A stretch of 64,000 nucleotides of DNA from Platycnemis pennipes. Lineage: Eukaryota > Arthropoda > Insecta > Odonata > Platycnemididae. The position numbers and the translations under genes are program-made. The stretch lies in the NCBI GenBank assembly GCA_933228895.1, contig OW121855.1, positions 36,098,698-36,162,697 of the forward strand, given 5' to 3'. The notes beneath the pieces are model-generated. The model saw only the letters and a list, made by a program, of their open reading frames with translations, was not told the origin of the DNA and ran no database searches. This document shows positions 44,960-57,800 of this stretch, piece by piece; the stretch's first letter is position 1; each line of letters opens with the position of its first letter.

Positions 44960-45160
44960 TCACAATGTATCTGCCTTGCAGTGGTAGAGGTATCAGGAGA
45001 ATACATTGTATGAAGGCCAAGGAAATACAAATAATTGTACAGCTTTTCTTCAGCCAGAGAGTCTTCTCCAATTTTAATTTAGTGCACTCAAAACCACGCA
45101 ATAAATTAGGAAATGATAAAGCTGCTGAATTAGCATTCATATTCACTTTTTCAGGTAAAA
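44960..45160 (+). pseudogene. hAT transposase C-terminal fragment
   Basis: The frame from 44950 reads LFFSQRVFSNFNLVHSKPRN and KLGNDKAAELAFIFTF. This is the dimerisation-region pattern near the end of many hAT transposases ('R.FS..G.VHSK.RN.L...KA..L'). Upstream transposase sequence is absent. Confidence 0.6.
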
Positions 45161-45165
45161 TTTGA

Positions 45166-47506
45166 CTGGTTACCAGTATTTTCTACGTATGTTGTTAGAA
45201 AATTGTTCTTGGTGGTACATATTTTGTATGCTTTAATCAATTTTTCCTTAAAATAATGTATCTCACAATTTGAACTGATGATATTCTTAACCATAAATGT
45301 GTTTGCTATTCTCAAAGTGAAAACCATAATTTTTTATTTGAAATTGTCTTGCTGCATTATTCTCTTAAAATATTTGCTTTTTTGAGATTCTTAATTGATA
45401 CATTCATAGTCAACGTCTTTACAAATGAGTATACATCAAAATAATACATGCATTATTTACTATTTTGACACTAAAAATGAACTTATATTTATATCTGATT
45501 TTTAATTTAAATCACTTGATTTTTATTTAAAAAATCAGATGATTTAAATCAATGTGATTTAAATCACTCAACCCTGCAGAGCCTTTCATGGTACACAAAG
45601 GAAACCAAGTAACAATTGAACTTTAATATTTATTTTAATAATTGGCACACATTCCATTTACAACATTTGAGACACATCAGGCATAACTGTACAAGTTGCA
45701 AGTATAAATCAACTGCTCCTTTTCATGAAAGTAGTGCCCTCAAATGACTTTAACATGTATTGTACAATAATTTACATAAAGCTTTGATGACTATTTGCTT
45801 AGTGTGAGCACACAAATGGAGGTATTTGTTCATATTTGTGACTAGAAACTTCAATAAAAAAAATATAGGGGTCAGTTACGTTTGGGAGTTATTAATTGCT
45901 TTAAATATTGTCTTCACAAAGCTACAGAGAAATTTGGAATGAGGAATTATTCATTCAGACTTAAAAAGAAGGCTGAAATTGCAACTTCATTTATTCCATC
46001 AGAAGAAATGCCATTATTTGTTTCAAAAACAACACAGTCTAGAAACACATAACGGCATTTTGATGGTGGATGATAACTGCATGTGAAATTTAAAGTCTTT
46101 GCCACTAAAAGATGGAGTCAGTATGTTAGCAATTCTTTCACCCACTTGACTTAGCTGACTTTTGTGCTAGGTGAAGAGAATCAAAAATGGGATTCCCATG
46201 GCTAAAGAAATGCAAATGCATGAAGCAAGCAAAAGGCAATTTCCACTTCATGTCCATGTAACCCAATATCACCAATTTTTTTCCTTTTTTCAACTGTATC
46301 ATTAGCAGGCATTAAAACCTATTTCACTGATTTCTGTGGCATGTATCTAATTTCACCAAATGCCGACGTCAAAAAATTGATTTTTATGTTCAATCAAAAA
46401 TCTACTGATTTATTGCGTGAAATCTCCGCATGAAAATGTGAACAAAAAAAAACAATTTCATCTTTCAAGCAAACCCATATGCTTTTTAAGATTGTGCAAA
46501 TTATCATCATTACTTAATAGAAAGTTTGTCTCCTTCTTTAAGAATGTATTCCACATAAAAAAAACACATACTGAAGCCTGCTTTTCTAGGTAATGGTGCA
46601 AACATATTTCAAATCCATTTGTAATGGCATACAAATCCAATTATTGGCTTTCTTTCATCTGTCAAAATTTTATCTTTTTCATAAATTAATGATTTGCTCA
46701 TTTTAAAATTCTTAGAAAATTAGAAATGACTATTGCAAAATAGACTCCTCAAACAAAATCAACAATGGACAGCATGAAATGTTTGGATTTTTTTTAAATT
46801 TTGTAGCTCATATCATAGAAGAAACAGATATTTATTGAATAATTGTGCAGTTTCTGCACAATCATGTTGTTCATCATGTTTCTACACTATTAATTTATAA
46901 TGACTTTAGAGATCATGTCTTTAAACTGAAAGAAAATATTTTGTTTCTATCATGCCTGATGAAGCAGAAGCACCTACCCACTTGATAAAAATCAAAATTG
47001 GATATTATTGTTTGATTTTTATTGAAATGCACTTGACATGCTATCACATATTAGGTTCCTCTTTCCCCCGTATTGCCAGTTTCGTAGTAAAGAATGAAAC
47101 TCATGACTGTATCTTTACTATGGGTTTGAAATTTTAATCACTAACTTTACATGTAATGGCTATTTCTAGTGATAAATTTGGACTTTTGACTAGATTGTTA
47201 AATTGTTTTGAAAGCTGCAATTCCTTAGAACTGAGAATAAACTGAAATCATGATGGGTGAAGAGGTTTCTGAAGCATGATTAATATTCTCACCCGTCAAG
47301 AAAAATAACTGCCTTAATATTTTTGAAGAGTACTGTCCATTTAAGTTTTCAAATGACTAGTTTTGTACAATCGCCTACTTGATATAACTCATTGTCACTC
47401 TTTGAATACTGCAGCAGAGCACAGCCCAAGTTTCTTTATAAATTTAATTAGCCAGATATAGTTTGTACAAACCTGCTTTTACATGCACACACAGTGATAA
47501 GTTTCC
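45166..47506. other. Intergenic stretch
   Basis: At 45497-45569 there is a cluster of TGATTTAAATCA-type palindromic repeats, possibly from a small inverted-repeat element. I saw nothing else to support. Confidence 0.4.
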
Positions 47507-47519
47507 ATTCCTTCAGCTA

Positions 47520-47749
47520 AATTGCCACAGATTTCCTCATTTAATAAGCCCAATGCTGAAGACTATCTATGGGAAAAACAAATAATGATAGCCCTGTGCA
47601 CAGGAGAAGCACTGCCTGCAGATTCGTTGAAATTCTTTTGCAGCACATCAAGTGACAGCACACACCATAACTTCCAGGAGATCTCTGGCATTCAGGAAGA
47701 CACTTTGGATTTGTTTAGTAATGCTACAAATGAAGCACTTTGTCATTAA
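47520..47749 (+). CDS. Possible terminal exon, unrecognised
   Basis: A 75-codon open frame (from about LPQISSFNKPNAEDYLWEKQ to NATNEALCH and TAA) follows TTCCTTCAG at 47510-47518, a plausible splice acceptor. The composition is protein-like, with mixed acidic, aromatic and Ser residues. I do not recognise the family, and no upstream exon was identified. It may be chance or part of an old transposon. Confidence 0.25.
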
Positions 47750-48378
47750 ATCAAGTTAATATTATTTACTTCCCAGTGTTTATGTAGCCTCTTTTCCTAA
47801 ACATCACTCTTGTTTGGGCAAGATCACAGCATCTTGTGCTGAGGAATAACAAGTCTTTGGCAAACACTAGAATCTTCATTGGCGTTATTCCATTCGCATA
47901 TCGTCTGTTTAAATGTTTCTGGAATGTAAGAATCATTTCCACACTCTCTCATTACCATCTGCACTTGCACATTAGAGGTAAGTGGAGTCATAAATCAAAC
48001 GCTAGGTAGTGGAATGATTAAGGGATTGCTATCATAATTCAGAGATTCTCGAAGAAATGCATAATGCAGATCAAATTTAAATGACCACTTTTTCTAGTGG
48101 GTGGAGCACCACTGCATTAGGGAAACCACCATTTACACAACTCCTGTCAGATTTAAGGCATACAAACACAAGCCAGACAGCAGCTGTGACAAAGGCATTT
48201 ACAGAAGCAGCATGGGCTGTCCAGGTGATGAATGGTCCAGAAGCATCGAGCATGACCCACTTGCTGGTCAATTAAAAAAATTGGACTGCCCCATCATGCC
48301 CTTGGCTATGCAGAGTCCACCAAAGCCCTTTGCAGACATAAAATGTAGTTGTCTTGCTTTTTGACTTTAACTATGCCA

Positions 48379-48849
48379 TCACTGTCCACCTTTCTTCTCT
48401 TTCTTTCCTCCCGTCATTCCGACTGCCTTTTCATCATCCCCCACCTCTGCATGCAGGGGGTGAGGGGAGTGTGCTTGGCCTCCTTTTGACTTAAGCCTAT
48501 CATGGCTGCCAACTGTGCTCCCTCCCTCACCTCGATCGGCACCATTCCTCTCAAGGCCGTCGTGAGCTCTGTCTTTGGTCTGAGAATGCTTGCCTCCTCC
48601 TCCGGCTCCCTTGGCGTCCTCCCTGATATCCTTTGAAAACGATGTTTTCGGTGCAGGACTACCATCATACATATTTCCTTCGCCACTGGCTTCAAGCTTG
48701 AGGATAGGTCCACTCGACTTGGAAGATTTATGCGGTCTTCCTTCACTTCCATTGGAAATATGGTCAAGGGCAGCTCCATTCTCACTGTTATTATGTTCAG
48801 TAAGAACAATAGAACACTGGAAATCAAAACTGCAGCAAAGATGCCCGTT
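48379..48849 (-). CDS. NELL-like terminal exon with long charged tail
   Basis: The acceptor CTTTGCAG precedes [12 protein letters not shown], the last VWC cysteines. The remaining ~140 codons are rich in Gly, Lys, Asp, Ser and His (for example [30 protein letters not shown]) and end with TGA at 48381-48379. Vertebrate NELL proteins stop soon after the VWC, so this is a lineage-specific disordered tail, or a frame extended by loss of an earlier stop. Confidence 0.85.
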   Translation of the reverse strand, partial: NGHLCCSFDFQCSIVLTEHNNSENGAALDHISNGSEGRPHKSSKSSGPILKLEASGEGNMYDGSPAPKTSFSKDIREDAKGAGGGGKHSQTKDRAHDGLERNGADRGEGGSTVGSHDRLKSKGGQAHSPHPLHAEVGDDEKAVGMTGGKKEKKGGQ

Positions 48850-51800
48850 CTGCAAAGACAAGAGATAACCCTGAATTGTGCAATCCTAAGGTGAAACCTA
48901 ACTATTCTAATTTTTGCAAATATTTCTGGAATGTAGCAAAGTTTTGAGAAATGATGTGAAGTTTTAAATAAAGAATGAATCTCAAAAACGAAAAAATAAA
49001 ATCTATCTCTATGAAATGTCATTCATAATCAAGTCTGAAATTAATTTTAATTTGCATCCCAGAAATTAAATTGAACTTCTAAAAACAGTATTCTCAAGTG
49101 CAATTGCTAATCAAAGAAGGAATAATTTGGGGTAAGGATGAAATGAATATGAGAATTGTAAGTCACCAGCAGATGCCTAGTCTATTAAAAGATTTACTAC
49201 TAAGAAGACTGATATCAAAGTACTGGCTTCGTCAGAAAATCAAGAAAAAGGCCAATGCGTACACATTATGCATGAGAGAGAGGAGCGTTATGTGTTTTTG
49301 TATTATTCATGAATTTTTTCAACAAGTTATAAACCAAATAGACATTCAGTGAATACATTGCCGTCCCATCATCCAGATAAACACCCCAAATGTAGGATTT
49401 CTTTTAAGCTACTGACTCCTCTCAATGATGACACAGTGCTCACGCTCCAGAGGGGAGAGGTGTGTGCAGTTAAGTGGGGAGAGGAGGTGCAGGAGTGATG
49501 GAAGGGAGGCAGACAAACATACAACTGCCCCAGAAGCAGGTGCCAAAGAAGAGAAATAATAATGTAATTGCAGAATTTGGAATTGTAAATTACCATTCCT
49601 CTCAAACATTGGCACCATACAAGGCACCAAACGACTACGAGGGACCATCAAGCCCCCACACATTCTAACAGTCGTTCATTCCATGATTTCTACCTGTGAA
49701 CAGATGTCACCATGCATTCATAAAAGGGTAGGTCAAGAGTTTCATTCATCCTCTGAGCGGCAGATGCAAATGCAAAAAAAGTCCAGCTGAAGAATCACAT
49801 GTCTCGCTGATACCAACCCATACAATAGCATCGGCAGAGATGGCAAGCTCGGAGACCCAAAACCAAATGAAGAACAAAAATGAAATGAAATTGGGAAACA
49901 CACACACAACCAAGTGCAACACAGCATGCAAGTGAGCTACATCCGTACGCAGGGTGTGATGTGATTTGGCTAGAGAGTGATCACGTGATTACCGATGCAC
50001 ACAACACGCGAGATTGCTCACCAGTTGGTCGCAGTACGGCACCTGAAAGGGAAGTCAGTGTTACCAAGTTGTTAGTCGCAAGTAGCCACTCGGTTCCAAG
50101 AGATGTAAATGGGATAAACTTATCTCTCATGAGCATACTATTAAAAGTTGAATATACTATAGGCTCGATAACAGTAAGAGCAGAGGGCACATTACCACAA
50201 AATCGGCCTGTTTCAGCCAAATTGTTAAAAAACGGCACTAAGTTTATTATTTGAATGTAAATAAACTACCAAACAAGCATCTATGCTCCAATCAAATAAT
50301 AACAGTCAACATGATATCAAATTAAATATTTAATTCTTTGAACTTAAAAACCACACTGTAACAACCAAACTTGAATGCAAACAATTAAAAATTTCTAGCA
50401 TGGATCAAGCACTAAAACAGAGTCACACCGTTAATGGTCAGACAATCATGGGTCATTCGAAGGGTTCCATCACTAGCAACCAATGGGTTATGGCCAAGGG
50501 AGCCAGGAGACAAGATACATTGAAAAAAAATCCACGAAAGAGAGACAAAGCCTCTCTTATGCCTCTTCCTCCTCCACATCCTGCCTCCCCTTCCAGCTCC
50601 CCCCTCCCCTCACATGCTTTCACACCCACCAACTTATGCTCCAGTCTTCGGATGACTTACTCTGCATCTGCACGTGGTACACTTATCATAGGGATCTTTC
50701 CAGTCATGTCCACTGGCATAGAGACGTCCAGCATACGTGCAAGGACGTCCCAATGGCAAGGTTGTGTTCATCCCTGGAGTGATATTGTGCTGTGATGATG
50801 CTACTGCCACCACCGTTTCCTCCACATCAGGGCCACAGGGGTCATCCTCACATCGGGGACAGCAGTCACCCGGTGAGAGGATAGGTGCAGGACAAGTAAG
50901 CGGAGGACATTCGAGAGGCCAGCAGTCTACTTCCCCAAACTGGTTGAAGAAAAGAGCATGGGAGCAAAGCACATATTATGGCAGAAAAATACCAAATGCA
51001 ATTATCTGTAATTTAACAAGCTGGGTGCTAAGATTTTCATTTTGAGGAATATCATTTTTTTGGATATTTATTATTTCCATTGTGAGTGTGGTGTTGCAGT
51101 TTTGTAAGCATTGTCTATTTTACTTGTTTTTGTTTTTACTGGTAGCTTATAGACCCTATGGTGCCTAAATGTTTTCAGATTTTACTTCAGAAAAGCTTGT
51201 TTTGTGTTTATTTAAATTTAAGAATATGACTGGATACCTCCTCACACTCGTAATACCATAACTGTGCATCAACACAGAGCAGAGAGAAATCCTGTCCTTG
51301 GGATTCAAATGCTCAGGTTGTATCTCACTGTCTAACCTAACATCTTAATTCTGGGACAAACAAACCCTAGGCAGGATTCAGATATGTGTCCTTGGGTTGC
51401 CTGGCCACTGAGTTGCCAACATTGCTACCACTTCTGGCGAAAACAATCCAAACAACCTATTAAATTGTATCAATTATATTAATCCACATAACCATGAAGG
51501 CTGCAAACAAGTATTCAAAAATATTGGTCTATATATTGATATTTTGTTGATCAAGTTTGGATCTTACTCTAAAGGGCCACTCTTTCTGCTTTTCTCCTTA
51601 AAATGTCTCATCCTTTACTGTATTTGTCTCTTCAGCTAGGATCAGTGGTGGATGTAGGTTTGGACAAAGGGGGGGGGGGGGCTAAGTGGGGGAATACTAG
51701 GTACTTCAGAAAAATTCATTTAAGAGATGCTAGTATTCTAGAGCAGTGGTGTGGGATTTATGGCACCTACCAAGTGCCATATGGATGTCCGGTGGTGGAA

Positions 51801-54800
51801 TAATGCACGTTGGGTAACTCGAGCACCCAACAGGATAAACATCTGGGAGTCTTAACCTGATACCCTGAATGAATAAATTAAAATTAATACTGAGCGGCTT
51901 GGTAGCTCTTGTCCATCGATCAAAAAGTTCCATAAATCTAGAGATAAAAATAAAATTAAAACATGGGTGATTCTTGGTAGCTAAAGTTTTCGCCACATAG
52001 GAACACATCAGTATGTTCCTATAGTACGATAACGGAGGCTCCCCGGAATCAGCATAAATGCTGAGGACCAGACTGGTGCGGAAAGCACCAGTGGAAATAC
52101 GAAGCCCTGCGTTATGTACTGTTGTCAAAGGCCTTAAATAAGAGTTGCGACTGGAAGGGTAAACAACTGACCCGAAGTCCAGTTTGGAACGTATGAGTGC
52201 ACGGTACAATAAAAGCAGGGACATTCGATCGGCACCCCAAGTTGTTTTACTTAAAAAATTTCAAATATTTAGAGTCCATAGACATTTATCTCTCAGAGTC
52301 TGTATATGTTCACGCCAGTTCAGTCGGTAGTCCAAAGTCATACTGAGGAATCGGACAGACTCCACATACAGGAGAATTTTGCCATTGAGTGACAAAGCTG
52401 ACGGAATGTAGTGTCCCCTCACCTGGCATAAAATGGACGCATTTGCACTTATCTGAGGAAAACTTAAAGCCATTCCTCCGAGTCCAAACCTCCAGTTTAT
52501 TTAGAGCCAACTGAGTCACTCTGGTCTCAGTGACTATTTTAGACGATCTGCAAAATATTGCTAGGTCGTCAACAAACAAAGATCCCATGAGTGGAGGTTT
52601 AATGCATTTAGCTATGTCAGTGCGAAAAGTGTCACACTTAAAACTGAACCCTGTGGAACTCCAATGTCCTGCCGATAAAATTTGGATAGGTGTCTACCTA
52701 ATAAAAATGCAATACTGTGGGGTAACTTTAGGCACAGCTAATTGTCTCCAGAAAGAATCTAACTAATCTTGGATGAATGCGAAAGAATGATGAAGATTAA
52801 TTGGTTCAACCAAGGGAATAACGAGGAAGTCCTCAGAAGAGTGGGAGAAAAGAGAAGTCTTCTGAAAGCCCTAAGAAGATGACAGAACAACTTAATCAGC
52901 CACATCATGAGGCCTGATGAAGACAATCGTTGAAGGACAAATGGATGGGAGAATGGCAAAGGAAGGCCTCATATGAGATGTGTAGAACAAGTGATGAAGG
53001 ATGTGAAATAGAAGAAATATGTAAATATGAAAAGATTAGCTGATAGAAGAATTCAGTGGAGGGCTGCATCAAACCAATCTCAGGAATGCTGACTAATGAT
53101 GATGATGAATGCACTTTCCTAAATTCTTCTAGATGCTTATTCAAGGAATATTCCCTGCAACAAAGAAACTCGTGAGAAACTCCCTAAAACAGCTAGAAAT
53201 GTGTATCAGTGCACATGATTTTGGAAAAGACTTCAATGAAGGAAGTCAGGGTGTGGTGTTATAAATAAAAGAAGGGTGAAAGTCTAGAGTTGCCGTCAAC
53301 ATCTAGGACAGGAGCACTAAAGCTGAGAGGATAAAGCCAAGAGTGTTTTTAACTTTGTTTTAGCACTGTTTGTGACAAATAAAAGACATTGTTTGTAGGA
53401 AAAGTAATATCCATGGCATAAACGTTTCTATTATACTAAAACCCAAAGCAGTAAAAATCTATCACTTTGTCTTCCCAAAAATTTAATGCAAAAGAATAAT
53501 CTTTGAAAAACTCATTCACTGAAATCACAGACATTGGAAAAGGTTGACTTGATTTTTTTAAATACAGCCAGAGGTTGTAGAGTGAAACCATGTTGTTTTC
53601 TACTTCTGAGAAGTTGGAAACAAAGAGGTAAAAACATTATATGGTGTCCATTTTTATCATCATTAGTTAATTTTCTCATTTCATTATGGACAATTATTAG
53701 GAAAAATATTTTGTAGCTGAAATTACCCAATTGGTCAGAGTGCCTTTCACCAGTATACTTTACTTTTTAAACTAATTATATTGATTTAAGAAAATGTTTT
53801 AAGCATTGTTTGCATGGTTACAGTTATCTTCTTTTTACAGTAATTTTTTGAGCGTACCAAAATGTCCTACTCAAATAAATAGTTAAAAAACTGTTAAAAA
53901 CAGCCAAGACTTTGGTCACCCCAATTTATGGTACACTGCAGTTCTTATCTGAGACTTTGAGCTTATTTTTCACTAGGATCTCATGACTCAGGATGGCCGG
54001 GGATCATTTGACCCCTTTTTTTTGTTGTTGTTTTCGAAGTATGTATTCATATTCTTCCTACTCTATTCTTACAATGTTTCATGAAGATTCCTTTACTCGG
54101 TGGTGAGGTGGCCCAGTGGGTTAGTGCTTGAGTTATGGACCAAAGGGTATCTGGTTCGAATCTGGGTGACACCAACAGCGAAATCCAAACTGAGCGACTG
54201 AGCAAACTGCACCAGATCTTATTGCGAAGCCACAAGCAGCACAGGGGAAGTAAATGCCCTCCTGAATAAATTTCACATTCCAATGATATTTTTGCATGGG
54301 TAATATTTGTACTATGCAAATCTAATATTTTTATTGTATTTCCGAAATTATATTCACCTCCATGGATGTGTATCTTTATCCAGTAATGGTTTGGAGGTTT
54401 TAGAGAACTGGTACGAAATATTAGGGACCGTTGACCTCACATTTTCTTTTTCAAATGGCTGTATTCACTCCTTCTGGGATTGAAAATGCACTCAACCTAA
54501 CAATTATTGTTAGGTTGAGTGTGTGCTCTGCCGCGTGATTGGGACATACCATCAGTAGTTTGTACCATTTACTACCATAGTCTATATTGCATACCAAAAT
54601 GAATAGGCAAGAGGAAGCAATATTGAGCATGTTCTGCTTGTTGGTGAGTGACAGTGTTGCAAAATGTACTGTGGAGCATGGGAAATTTCATAATCATAAT
54701 TGGTGATTGTCGAGAGAGAACGTTCTTATAATTATCGCACTGATATATACATGAGGCTTCTTGGGACAGTGCCATTTGCCCAAAAAAAAAACCTGGGGCC

Positions 54801-57800
54801 CAATATATTCTCATGTGTAATGCCTTGGTATCGTATCTCTAATATGATGAAACATTCACGATTCAAATCAAGGGGGACTCATAGTCGAGTGCTAAAGGCA
54901 AAATAATTTTTTTTTTTTTTTGCTTCTGCACCTTAGAAATTTTTTCTTGCAAATTCTGAGCCTGCTCCATTGAAATTAAGTAGCCCTTTTATGCAGTATA
55001 CACAGAACAAACTGTACAATTCTGAAATTAAAAAAATGGTTTTGTAAGCAAATCTAAATACTTTTTAAATGCATTTCTGCATTGTAGACAACATCATGTT
55101 TTACAACAAAATCTAAGCATCAGTAGATGCTATGGAAGGCATTTGAAATATCCCACCCGATCAACTACATGGAGGAGGCCTATTCACATATTTTTCTAAA
55201 TACTGGATCTAGCCTCGACTACTAGCTTAGTAATTTAGAAGAAAACAAAAAATTCTAAACTGAGTCATGAAAAGTTCACCAAAAAATTAGTTGAACAGGT
55301 GTGAGAAATTTTTCCGAACCAACCTACACCATCATGCACCAATCAAACTGGTGAAACATCATTAGATACCATTTTCACATCCCTATAAAGAGCACAAAAG
55401 ATAATAAGGTCCCAAATGTCTCCAAGTTGTCAAAACAATAGCTTCCCATGTTTGGTTTCAGTACAAAAAATATTTTGTTGAATGTGTGCCAAAAAAAATA
55501 ACCATGTGTCTAAAATATGATAATGAGATTTTTAGTATTTTTATATCTATGAATCCTAAACCACCTAAATACTCTCATAAAAAGTTCAAGTTAAACTTGA
55601 ATAACTATAAATATGTAGTTGCAATTGTGTGATTATATTGACTATAAACTTGAAACCATTGAAACCTGATCATTATCTATATATATAAAAATGAATGTGT
55701 GTGTGTGTGTGTGTGTGTCCTTTATGCATTACTACACCATTCATCGGATCGCCATGAAACTTTGGGAAGTTGTTGAGTACATTCCCGGAAAGAGGACTAC
55801 GGAATCGATATTTCAATATCGATACTTTATCGATATAATATCGCTAAAGTATCAATAAATCGATACATTATTGATACAAAATTGAGGTTAAATTATTTAG
55901 TTTTTTAAAAGGAATGTATCCTTGCAATATCGATACTGTATCGAATGTATATAATGTGTTTGTCCTTTATGCATTGCTACACCATTCATCGGATCGCCAT
56001 GAAACTTTGGAAAGTTATTGAGTACGCTCCGCGAAGGTTTCTACAAAATCTATAATTCAATGTCGATACTGTATCGATATAATATCGATAAAATATGGAT
56101 ACATCGATACATTGTTGATACAAAATTGAGATGAAAATATTTAGGTGTTTTTTATCAAAGTTTTATAAAGTATCATTACAATATTGATACTGTATCGATA
56201 CAATATTGATAACTTCATGCATTACCACAACATTCATCCAATTTCCATGAAGCTTTGGTTAGTTGTTTTGTTCACTCCATGAAGGTTTGTACAATATCGA
56301 GAATACAATATCGACACTGGAGACGGGATGTGCATCCCATTGAACTTGCAATTCATTGAAACACTCACGTGCAACATATCCAAATCATCCGGCATGGGAC
56401 AAATATTTCAGAAATGCCAACTTATTGCTTGGGATGAATGCACAATGGTGCACAAAGCATCGCTCGAGGCTCTGGATCGATCATTGCAAGATTTCCGTTG
56501 AATCCTGAGACCATTTGAGAACGCATTAATATTGCTTGCACGACATTTCAGGCAAACATTACCTGTAATTCCTCGATTGACACAAGCGGATGAAATAAAT
56601 GCTTGCCTGAAATATTCTACTTTGTGACGACATGTAAAGACGTTAAAATTATATACAAATATGCGTGTCCAGCTGCAAAACAATCGATCAGCTGAGATAT
56701 ATTGTATACCCATAAGAATTGTGAAATTAAACATACTATAAACGTGCGCTTTCCATTTAACCAGATTGAGCCACAGCAACGCGTGGCCGGGTCAGCTTGT
56801 TGACTATAAATTAGATTATGATTTACGTAAGTGATAATTTTGTATTTATAAACATTGGAATACCTTATTAAATGCTTCGTGGTATAAGTATAACATAAGC
56901 ATCAACAAAACTACAAGAAAACAATCCATTGATTCACATAGAATCTTAAAATTTGATAAAATGAAGTTGGGGTCAATGACCCCTTGCCATCCTTCTAGGT
57001 AGGGCGAAACTCCTGTCCTCCTAGTGTTAATAGAGTAGAGAGTTTTCAACAGGTAGGATTATTACACTCGATTAGCACCCTTTATGTATATATTTTCACC
57101 TTTTTATCAGTAATTTACATAGCTCAAATGCCATATTTTTTTTACCTTCAAGCCATATATCAAACTGTACATTCCTAGCAACTTTAATATACTTGGATAC
57201 ACTACAAGAACCCAAAACATGGATGTGATTAACAATTATGAGCAATGATTAGCTTTTATTCAATCACTAATTAAAATTAAGTAAACACTTGAGCTCAACA
57301 TCATTAGAATTTCAGTGTGCATGCTAACAGAAATTTTAATAAAGGTATTTGCATTTTGAATTTTTAAACTGCATTTTCGGTGAGATAAGATTTAATATGA
57401 TTCGACCTGCTTCATCTCAGTGAGGACTGTTACTTACCAGGCATTCGCATGTTTGACATTGGTATATCCATCTTTCTCCACTTCTGAAAAGTACATGGTG
57501 CAGCTCTTGATGGCGGCATGCAGCCGAGGCATCACACTGAGGACAGCATCGAAGAGATATAGACGGTACTGGCTCCGGAACAGCCACACCCGATGGACTG
57601 GGAATCAATGGCCCACACTCACATTGAGGGTCCTCACATGTTATGATACCCTTGTGACATGTACAACGCTTACATGGTGAACCCTTTGGCGATACTGTAG
57701 CACCATCTTCAATCTCTACCCCATCCATAATGCAACCTATAAAGGAAGTAATAATTGGGTTAACTCCTTTTCATCTATTAACAGACCTTACTATGAACAT

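Larger units (their letters stand above)
55676..56799 (+). mobile_element. Truncated Helitron with PIF1-like helicase remnant
   Basis: The left end TCTATATATATAAAAATGAAT (55676-55695) is the usual 5' start of many arthropod Helitrons, inserted after an A. The right end is GCGTGGCCGGGTCAGCTTG (56781-56799), with a GCCAC...GTGGC hairpin just before it and a terminal CTTG where CTAG is usual, followed by T. 56290-56710 encodes helicase pieces in order: [26 protein letters not shown] (Walker B type), [21 protein letters not shown] and [15 protein letters not shown], with stops. The Rep nuclease is missing, so it is non-autonomous. The 5' half is filled with repeated units (see repeat entry). Confidence 0.85.

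Noticed and set aside
48414..49022. 202-codon - strand frame overlapping the NELL-like terminal exon
   Set aside because: It is in a different frame and runs through the splice acceptor into the intron. The frame with the VWC cysteines is the real one.
50483..50795. + strand frames opposite the NELL-like VWC exon
   Set aside because: They are antisense shadows of the cysteine-rich exon and its pyrimidine-rich flank.
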